DNA from: Hyalella azteca
Taxonomy: Eukaryota > Arthropoda > Malacostraca > Amphipoda > Hyalellidae
Assembly: GCF_000764305.2 (NCBI RefSeq)
Contig: NW_025939223.1
Coordinates: 29,770 to 93,769 of the forward strand
Length of the DNA: 64,000 nt
Direction: 5' to 3'
The position numbers and the translations under genes are program-made. Shown here one piece after another: positions 37,474 to 64,000 of this stretch (positions within the stretch are counted from its first letter, which is position 1; every line of letters begins with the position of its first letter). The notes beneath the pieces were generated by a model. The model ran no database searches. It was not told the origin of the DNA and saw only the letters and a list, made by a program, of their open reading frames with translations.

Positions 37474-37801
37474 TTTTGTATTTGTTATACCGCGGGTCAC
37501 CGTGAACTATCAAGACATAAGTAACCATAAATCAACCATGCATCCACACAGACCTTGGCCCAGCCATCAAAACTTATTATGTAAGTGAGCGCTAGCAAGA
37601 AAATTAGATGCTGCCGAGCTCTGAGAGCAAGACTGCCAAATTATGCTAAATATATATCTGGTCGCAAATATTCTTGAACTGATATTGGCTGAAGTTAACA
37701 TTTAAATGCCTTGCTACTAGGCTGGGATGCGCGAGTGCCTATTAGTTTAATTATTTTTATATGTGCTGCGGGTAGAATTACGTTGGGCAGCCGCAGCCCT
37801 A

Positions 37802-37837
37802 TATAAAGTCTTGCTTTCCAGCTGCGGCAAGTCAGTG
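37802..37837 (+). promoter_or_regulatory. Candidate TATA box and initiator upstream of DHCR24
   Basis: TATAAA at 37802 and TCAGTG at 37832 place the presumed start A (37834) 32 bases from the TATA box, the normal spacing. It lies about 600 bases before the DHCR24 ATG, so a long leader or a noncoding exon would be needed. Inference. Confidence 0.35.
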
Positions 37838-38448
37838 TGGATTGTGTCGTGGTGGTTGGTGCGCGTGCGGCATTAGCGGGTTCCTTGCCCATACTGGTGG
37901 AATACTACTTTTCCGTTTAATCATAAAAAATTCTATACATGAAATAATTTTAGGAAGTATTTAAATACTATGAACGTTAGCTTCTTAGCGGTAATTTTCG
38001 ATTACAGAGATTTGTAAATTTTCCTTCTTCTTTGACGAAGCGAGGGAAGAAGTGTTAGTTGCTTCCAAGCTCTCTGGTGCTATTATAGTCTTACATCGTA
38101 CGACATTCATCTACACACAATAGATCAGAGTCAGACTTTGTCGATCAATTTTCTATGATTCAATTTTTATGCCATTTTTTCTCATTCAAAGTGACCATAT
38201 ACATAATTCGAAGCGCCGGGAGCGACATTGTATATTTTTAATTACGTGTTTTCTCTGCACATAATGACATATTTTATATTAGCCTAGTTATGTCAAGACC
38301 GTCTCTTGAAGTGCCCAGTACTAATAGTAAGAGAATAATCTTGATGATTCTTGCCTACAGGATAATGCATATAAAAGAACCATAAATATAGCCACTATTT
38401 ATTCTATTTTAGGAGTAATATTTTTTGATATATTAGGTAGCCTCCAGA

Positions 38449-57838
<19,390 letters not shown>

Positions 57839-58376
57839 GCCTACGCTGGTGAGCAATAGGCCGGAACTTTCATGAAAGAACAATTATCCAATCGTTAGAG
57901 AACAAATTGTCACAAGTTACATCCAATCGTTAGAGAACAAATTTTTCAAAAGTTACATCTAATTGTAAGAGAACCATTTTTCAATCGTCGTGGTACAAGT
58001 TCCCAATGATTGGAGGAAAGCTTTACCTAGGTTGATAGATATATATTTTTTATGTAACTTAACTAGGTAGTCCGAAGGAGCTAGAGTATGAAGATCAAAT
58101 ATAATGACTCAATGATAATTAATATATAGAGAAAAACATCATAAAAACATAGGAAAGAGACTTTCTTCGGGTTTTGAATTCAAAGTCAAATTTCAACAAA
58201 TTCTTCATTTCAATCCTATTTGATCAACAGCGACTTGCAGTACAATGATCTTGGCCAATGTACAACATGTAATTCCCCCTCAGCCAATTATACGCTATCC
58301 TCTTTTACTCTCCAGAACATTAGACGAATAATATACAAAATATTACATAATATTATACTTAATAATCTCCACTTAA
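57839..58376. other. Convergent 3' flanks of DHCR24 and CWF19L2
   Basis: 540 bases between the two stop codons. It contains two direct copies of ATCCAATCGTTAGAGAACAA near 57888 and 57921. No clear AATAAA on the plus strand before the partner's coding exon. The 3' UTRs of the two genes probably overlap or abut (inference). Confidence 0.5.
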
Positions 58377-58514
58377 TCATTTATCTTGAACAGGATCGTA
58401 TTGTTCGTAATGTTTGGCGAAGGCGATCACTTTACGACGCTGCTGGTCGAACGTCTCGAGCTTTGGCTTCCTCCACAGACGCGCCTCCACGTCCAGCATA
58501 CCGCCCACCACTGA
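58377..58514 (-). CDS. CWF19L2: CWF19L2 last exon
   Basis: Acceptor TATGCAG (or the next AG, 4 bases on). It encodes SVVGGMLDVEARLWRKPKLE, TFDQQRRKVIAFAKHYEQYD and PVQDK, then TGA at 58377-58379. It corresponds to the C-terminal VVGGML...RLWRKPR segment of the family. Confidence 0.9.
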   Translation of the reverse strand, partial: SVVGGMLDVEARLWRKPKLETFDQQRRKVIAFAKHYEQYDPVQDK

Positions 58515-61500
58515 CTGCATACATACAATGAAGGAATGAATATGTACCAGCTGCATTATGAGGAAATTAATTAAAATCACCACTGACTGCATACATCGAA
58601 TGAAATCCATGAATGAGTGATATACAAGATGCACTATGAGGGAACCAGTTAAAATCAAGAATATATAACGCTTCATCTAATACAATTTTATGAATGCACA
58701 CAAGATTTATTAAAGCGTCCCAAGTCATAAATACTTAACGTTTCAATTATAAGGAATAACAAGACATTGCAGTGACGAATAAAGTTATCCATTCTGCTTA
58801 TAGTGAACTAATTCAATTTGTACAGTTCCGTGTTTTTAGATATGACGGCATTCTGTTTAGTTACGTGTACCTGCTAATGAATTACAATGGATTATAGTTT
58901 TTGTCATATACATATATTCCTGCCATACTTGTTGTTTGATTACAATTTGCTCTTCCAAATTTATTTCTGACGTATGCCCTAAATACAAGATTGCAAGTTA
59001 TTAGTCGTTTATTTGAAAACTTCGCTGTTATCTAACTTCCATGTTTCCATACTTCCAATAGTTTGCATTGTGATTTCGACGCGTAAAACGAGACCGTNAT
59101 GTAACTCAACATCCATCAGATGATGAGACATAGGCTAACATGCATCACACGACACAGCAGTGATGCGCAAGTCTCTCACAACTCTAAGCTTCTAATTGGA
59201 ATTTGGTTACATTATTTTTTTTGATCAATATAATCAGCAATTGTGCCGGAAATTATATAATGATGTCATAGAATGACATCATTATATAATATAATATGCA
59301 TTATATAATGCATTACTTTTATCACACGACAGCCATTTAAGTCGTACAATTATGTACCTACGCAAAAAAAAAAAAAAACGTTACAGTATCCGGCGATTGA
59401 GACAAATTGTTTTTCTTCCATATTAACTGAAGATAAGACATACAATAAATGGGAGAGACATTTCCGAGAGAAAAGTTCATAAACTGAAGAATTGAGAAAT
59501 TAAAGGCAATTGAGATATTAAAGAGAGACTTGCCTTGAAATAAATAGGCGCGAGGTCCCCCAGGTCTCGGGGCAGGGGTATGCAGTGTACCGCCGTGTGG
59601 GGCTGTGCCCGCAGCCTCATGCAGCACTCGAGGAACACGACGTCCTGCTGCACGCTGCTGAAGTAGCGCACCAGCGACTTGCGGTACTCCTGCTCGAATA
59701 AATACAGCGAAATATATTATTGTTTCAATTTNATTATGTACCTACGCAAAAAAAAAAAAAAACGTTACAGTATCCGGCGATTGAGACAAATTGTTTTTCT
59801 TCCATATTAACTGAAGATAAGACATACAATAAATGGGAGAGACATTTCCGAGAGAAAAGTTCATAAACTGAAGAATTGAGAAATTAAAGGCAATTGAGAT
59901 ATTAAAGAGAGACTTGCCTTGAAATAAATAGGCGCGAGGTCCCCCAGGTCTCGGGGCAGAGGTATGCAGTGTACCGCCGTGTGGGGCTGTGCCCGCAGCC
60001 TCATGCAGCACTCGAGGAACACGACGTCCTGCTGCACGCTGCTGAAGTAGCGCACCAGCGACTTGCGGTACTCCTGCTCGAATAAATACAGCGAAATATA
60101 TTATTGTTTCAATTTTGAGGCGAAATTTAATATTGTTTTCGACTTTGAAGTGAAATTAAAAATTGTTTTCGACTTTGAAGTGAAATTAAAAATTGTTTTC
60201 GACTTTAAAGTGAAATTAAATATTCTTTTCGACTTTGAAGTGAAATTTAATATTGTTTACCGCTTTGAATCTTTAATAATTTGACCGTAGCCTTAGGCAG
60301 ATGTGAGTAAAGTGAAATGAAAGTTATTTTGGATGAAAATTCCCGAAAATTTGACGATATTGCAGACCAATAGAAATGTTCTGAGTAGTTACGATCAACT
60401 CAACCCTCTACCGTCTGACACGAGTAACCGGAGCAATATTGTCACGCGCCTACTTCCCAAAAAGGATACGTTCTAGTGAGCGCAAAATGACTTGCACTGA
60501 TGGTTGCCGCCAAGTACGACAACTTTAAAATGATCTCTGTTGCGTACAAACGTCCTCAGGTTGCTACACTCAATAGTTTACGTATAATTCAAGTTAAAAA
60601 TTATGTTCCCGGAGAATGACATACGTCGGTAGAGTGTTAACTTTAAAGTTATGTTCCCGGAGAGGGACATACGGCGGTAGAGGGTTAACTTTAAAGTTAT
60701 GTTCCCGGAGAGTGACATACGTCGGTAGAGGGTTAAGGTTCTGATACAACCTTCTACTCCTGAAGAATAAAGCCCCATTTGACACACTGAGACGAAGTCT
60801 AACCATCATCTCAAGCCACACGTCCTCGTCGAGGAGGGTGGACGTGGAGACGTGATCACGTGGGACGATCAAGCAGTGGCCGTCCACGAGGCTCTCGTGG
60901 GCGGGGAGGCTCACGTAGCTTTTACTGCCCAGCGACACCAGCAAATGTTTCTTCATGTTGGCGCCGTCGCAGCAAAGGCTGCACGACGCCAGGGCTTTCT
61001 CGCGTCGCTGGTGCTCCTGAACGTCAATTTACCACAATATTATAATGATACAATTTATAACAATTATAATATTCCATAATTCGAAAATAGTCTGGACGAT
61101 ACAATTTAGAATAATTATAATATTCCATAATTTTAAGATAGTCTGGACGAAACTAATGAGAAGAAGTGAATTGTAGTCTCAATTCTTCTTAAGTGAAAGA
61201 GAGCCATTCGGGATAACTTTTTTGAAATATTTTTTTCTAGACTAAATTTCGTTTTAATTATTCAATAAATTTCAACAGTTGAGTAGTTTACGAGGTTTGA
61301 GCAATGAACCTACTATTCAACCATAATATTTTGCCGCACATATAACATTCATAAGCAAAGTTTTAGCAATGAACCAAGGCAATGTTTTATAAAATGCATG
61401 CCATTAAACCAAAATATTCGCACCATGATGGCTCTCATTCTCTTTACTGTTCAACCGTAATATTTTGATCAACATATACCGTTTAAAAGCAAAGTTCTAG

Positions 61501-62838
61501 CAATGAAGAAAAGCAATTTTTTATAAAATCCATACCTCTTAACCAAAATATTCTCACCATAATCGCTCTCATCCTCTAAACTATTCAACCATAATATCGT
61601 TTATAAGCAAGGTTTTAGCACTGAACCAAGGCAATGTTTTATAAAATCGATGCCATTAAACCAAAGTATTCGCACCATGATGGCTCTCATACTGTCACGG
61701 GAATCCTGATATATACCGTTTAAAAGCAAAGTTACAGCAATGAAGAAAAGCAATTTTTTATAAAATGCATGCCACTAAAGCCATTCGCACCATGATGGCT
61801 CTCATCCTGTCACGGGAATCCTGCCCGGCCCTGTCCTCCCGCANGCCGACGTGTCGACGAAGGAATCATCAAGCGTGTAGTCGTCGTCAAGCGAAGCCTT
61901 CTGCGCCCTGCCGGCGGCTCGGACGAACATGGCGTCCGAGTCCTCCGTGGTTCCCTGCTTCTCCTTCTCAAACATCTGCTGCAGGCTAAACTTGTGGTCG
62001 TCAGGGAAGTATTTGTCACGGCTGCCGTCCACTCCCGTCCCCGAGACTTTGGTCTTCTTGCGGGACTTGGTCTTGCCAGGCGACGAATCTTGCTCCACGG
62101 AGGAGACTGGTCGCGTGAATCCTAGGTAGGTAGGATAATTTATTACATGAAATCAATAGACACTGGAAACTGAGAAGTTTATTTTGTATTCATGCAAATT
62201 TATCAGCAAAATAATTCAGAGCACAATATGTAATCAACATGCATGAACATTTACCCATTGAAAGATATGTTCTTATTTCGTCGTTGGGCGGTCTTATAGA
62301 TGAATTCTCACTGTAGATGAATATAGATTGATGAATTCTCACGTGCGCTGTACCTTTTTAATTTAATATTTCGTACACTCAAGATGAAAAACTTCTCAAG
62401 CAATCAATTTAAATTATTATTCCATACATTTCTGGTATAAGAAAAAATCTATTCGAACATCCCTTCACCTCTGGCGTTGGTGGTGGTGAGCAACACCGTC
62501 TCCAGCGTGGTGCCGCCGCTCGTACCGCCACCGCCACCACCCGCCGCTAACGCCTCCAGCGTCTCTTGCTTCGCTCTCTCCAACTTCTTCTTGAGCTTCT
62601 CAGCCAGCGCGAGGTTGCCCAACAGTTCAGCCTTCACGATCTTAGCCCCGATCTGGTTGAGCTCGTGATCGGTGTAGACCCTCTTGGGTTTGGGGTCGTG
62701 GTCGGGGTTTGGATTAGCGGGATCGGGATCGGCAGGATTGGGAGCGGGATCGGGAACACTATGACTACTGTCCTTAACTGGTGCTGGCGAGGCGGTGTCT
62801 CGGGCGTGAGATTTTTCATCAGAACGTGGCTCTTCTGA
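58377..62838 (-). CDS. CWF19L2: CWF19-like protein 2 (CWF19L2), 3' half, minus strand
   Basis: This spliceosome-associated CwfJ family protein is implicated (by yeast and fission yeast relatives) in late splicing and lariat handling in the nucleus. Exons in transcript order: 62469-62838, 61791-62121 (frame broken by an N at 61844), 60804-61016, 59918-60073 (duplicated as 59534-59689) and 58377-58514 with stop. Signatures: VYTDHELNQIGAKIVKAELL, LAEKLKKKLERAK, then RDKYFPDDHKFSLQQMF and DDDYTLDDSFVD, then CSLCCDGANMKKHLLVSLG and VDGHCLIVPRDHVSTSTLLD (CwfJ_C_1, HIT-like HxxxPxxH), then QQDVVFLECC and CIPLPRDLGDLAPIYFK (CwfJ_C_1/2), then VVGGMLDVEARLWRKP. The family exon between IYFK and VVGG (with the FSVDFG-type motif) was not found. 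5' exons lie beyond the window. It is convergent with DHCR24, with about 540 bases between stop codons. Confidence 0.92.
58721..59097. repeat. Assembly-duplicated intron block (also at 54102-54478)
   Basis: 377 bases, one mismatch seen (GCGTAAAACG versus GCGTCAAACG), ending at N 59098. In the other location the sequence continues past this point, so that copy probably holds the missing continuation. Confidence 0.88.
59534..59689 (-). CDS. CWF19L2: CWF19L2 exon, duplicate copy 1
   Basis: Same 52 codons with one synonymous difference (CCC/CCT in the IPLPR region). The duplication unit is 383 bases with an N (59732) exactly between copies, pointing to an assembly overlap of two alleles. Confidence 0.8.
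59918..60073 (-). CDS. CWF19L2: CWF19L2 exon, GC donor (copy 2)
   Basis: 52 codons EYRKSLVRYFSSVQQDVVFL, ECCMRLRAQPHTAVHCIPL, PRDLGDLAPIYFK. The acceptor is TTCGAGCAG. The donor is AAG|GCAAGT, a textbook GC-type donor; no GT gives the family boundary after IYFK. The block 59733-60115 duplicates 59349-59731. Confidence 0.88.
60110..60262. repeat. 30-bp array, short version, in CWF19L2 intron
   Basis: Five units of GACTTTGAAGTGAAATTAA type flanked by the same sequences as the longer array at 54850-55570. Confidence 0.85.
60404..60732. mobile_element. piggyBac-type MITE with triplicated right end
   Basis: Left end CCCTCTACCGTCTGACAC; right end GACATACGTCGGTAGAG(G)G followed by TTAA occurs three times (TTAA near 60637, 60684, 60733), with about 48-base units CTTTAAAGTTATGTTCCCGG. 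The left target is TCAA instead of TTAA. Confidence 0.78.
60804..61016 (-). CDS. CWF19L2: CWF19L2 exon (CwfJ C-terminal domain 1, HIT-like motif)
   Basis: 71 codons, phase 0 to 0, acceptor GACGTTCAG, donor ATG|GTTAGA. It contains CSLC, KKHLLVSLGSKSYVSLP and GHCLIVPRDHVST, then LLDEDVWLEMM, aligning with the family's CLYCF...HLIVAIG...GHCLIVP. Confidence 0.93.
61310..61800 (-). repeat. 115-134-bp tandem array carrying the CWF19L2 exon end and donor
   Basis: CACCATGATGGCTCTCA (the plus-strand view of RAIM plus its donor) recurs at about 61421, 61555 (mutated), 61673 and 61788 (the real exon). Units share AAGCAAAGTTYTAGCAATGA and TTTTATAAAAT. The 61673 unit also keeps a stretch of exon (CTGTCACGGGAATCCTG). 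Confidence 0.85.
61791..62121 (-). CDS. CWF19L2: CWF19L2 exon with internal N
   Basis: It starts FTRPVSSVEQDSSPGK and continues KYFPDDHKFSLQQMFEKEK and DSDAMFVRAAGR, then DDDYTLDDSFVDTS up to N at 61844. After the N the frame shifts and reads REDRAGQDSRDRMRAIM|GTGCGA. The N is an unsized gap, so the true exon length is unknown. Confidence 0.85.
62469..62838 (-). CDS. CWF19L2: CWF19L2 exon (Pro/Asp linker and AELLGN helix)
   Basis: It is 370 nt, phase 0 to 1, with acceptor TTGAGCAG and donor AGAG|GTGAAG on the minus strand. It begins with a low-complexity Asp/Pro/Asn stretch, then RVYTDHELNQIGAKIVKAEL, a Lys-rich helix, a Gly run and LETVLLTTTNARG. Confidence 0.88.
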
Positions 62839-63149
62839 CTGCTCAATGTAAATATAGGGAAATTAAACATCATGAAAACATTTCTCCTTGCATGAAATAA
62901 TAACTCAAGAGTGAGAAAATTTTGCTCAAATAAAGACAAGTCGCATGAGTAAGTAACTTCCCTCTTCTCTGTATGCATCGCAAGTACAAGTAACAAATAA
63001 TTGAGCTCACGTGCCATATTTTGATTTTGAACTTGAATGTTTCATATTGATAACGAGCGTTGCGGTGGTTATGGAATCCTAGAGAATCAAATTAATAATC
63101 AGCATATCATAATGACGTAACAAGTAACGCAGGCTGACTTTAAATAACT
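62839..63149. other. CWF19L2 intron between exon and mariner
   Basis: AT-rich, no exon recognised; the mariner copy lies within the same intron if the gene continues to the right. Confidence 0.5.
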
Positions 63150-64000
63150 ACAGGGTCATCAATATTTAGCGTTACAACTTTGAGTGGTTAGAACTATGAA
63201 ATGAAACATAATTGTGAATGTTTGAAAATGTATTTATGTAGGCAGAGGTTCAGAGATACAATTCCCAAAATTTCATTCAATATGTCCACCATCTGCATCA
63301 ATAACGAGTTGTAGACGCTTAGAGAAAGCCTTATACACGACACGAATGACTCTGCGGGATTTTGGCCTACTCCTTCAGCAGTTTGACCTTTAGGGCGTCC
63401 AAACTGCTATGGTGAACGGTCGAGACTTTGCTCTCAAGGTATGACCAGATCCCAAAATTCAGAGGATTCAGATTGGGTGACGATGGGGGCCATTCATCTT
63501 TGGTAATGAAGTGGGGAACATTCTCGGACAGCCACTCCTGAGTCGATTTGGCCCAATGGGATGGTGCAGAGTCCTGCTGGAACGACCAGGGACGTTTTTT
63601 GAAGTGCTTTCGCGCCCAGGGCAACAATGCACCAACAAGGATGGCATCTCGATAGTTCTTCTGATTCAATTTCACCCCTTTGTCAACGAAAAAGAGGGGA
63701 CTCCTTGAAGACTGTTACGGCTGCCCAGACCATCACTGAGGTCGGGCATTGCTTCCTAGTCACCACACGGGATCCTTCGTCCCATTCTTTGACCAAATTC
63801 GATCATTTTGGGAGTTGAAGTGGTGTTCAACATTGAATATCTTCTCATCACTGAAAACGAGGTTTGGCAGCGTGCCATCATGAATGCGGGAAAGAAGAAT
63901 CTTGGATCTTTGGAGGCGTTTGTCAACAACTTGAGCAGACAGTTGGTGTTTTTTGACATGCTTGAATGGGGACAACTTTAGGTCCTTCCGGAGAAAAGTC
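63150..64000 (-). pseudogene. Mariner-family transposase, decayed, runs off window
   Basis: On the minus strand: FSDEKIFNVEHHFNSQNDR, then after a frameshift KNYRDAILVGALLPWARKHF, FQQDSAPSHWAKSTQEWL and DEWPPSSPNLNPLNFGIW, then a stop at 63367 with further coding remnants. First (SDEK) and second (QQDSAPSH) catalytic Asp are present. Where relatives have SPDLNPLD, both Asp are Asn, so the third catalytic residue is lost. Spacing from the second Asp to the last Asn is 37 residues, pointing to the DD37D (maT-like) group. The element likely ends at CTACAGGGTCATCAAT near 63148, with TA adjacent. Confidence 0.88.

Larger units (their letters stand above)
36266..38448. other. Intergenic region upstream of DHCR24
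   Basis: Apart from a SINE at 37254-37473 and a candidate promoter at 37802-37837, I see no gene. Motif GGAAGGTCTC repeats at 36570 and 36608, and GTAAGGAATCCTGCCTAC/GTAAGGTATCCTACCTAC at 36787 and 36816. Confidence 0.4.

Overview
The window is eukaryotic nuclear DNA. It has three intron-containing animal genes in a background rich in tandem repeats, MITEs, tRNA-derived SINEs and LINE fragments. Protein relationships, TCAGT-type initiators and a mariner element suggest an arthropod. A functional-looking sterol delta24-reductase and the repeat load fit a malacostracan crustacean (inference, not proven).

Layout: (1) 1-25.1 kb is gene-poor. It holds more than ten minisatellites, SINE copies, LINE 3' ends, and one convincing small exon for a secreted Asp/His-rich peptide (minus strand, 4070-4241). 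(2) 25.2-33.1 kb, plus strand: a complete nine-exon PP2C-family phosphatase orthologous to PPM1G. The exon phases close perfectly into 779 codons plus stop. (3) 38.4-57.8 kb, plus strand: DHCR24 (delta(24)-sterol reductase). All eleven coding exons are recognisable except about 7 residues at the start of exon 9. The locus is heavily disturbed: exon 5 appears twice, exon 9 twice, part of exon 8 twice, and there is a 437-base N gap. (4) 58.4-62.8 kb, minus strand: the 3' half of CWF19L2, a spliceosome-associated CwfJ-domain protein, convergent with DHCR24. One exon is missing and one is duplicated by the assembly. (5) 63.15-64.0 kb: a decayed mariner-type transposase.

Two themes stand out. First, this is a short-read draft. 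Three Nextera mate-pair junction adapters (13058, 39474, 53909) and several blocks that repeat next to single-N gaps show gap-filling or scaffolding errors, so much of the apparent duplication must be treated as suspect. Second, tandem duplications repeatedly have an edge at a splice site, in at least six places across all three genes. Each leaves decoy donor or acceptor sites. This looks biological in most cases and is the most interesting signal in the window.

The genes do not form a pathway together. PPM1G is a nuclear acidic-domain phosphatase linked to pre-mRNA splicing, CWF19L2 is a late spliceosome/lariat factor, and DHCR24 is an ER sterol enzyme. I found no evidence for a new defence system, CRISPR array or operon.
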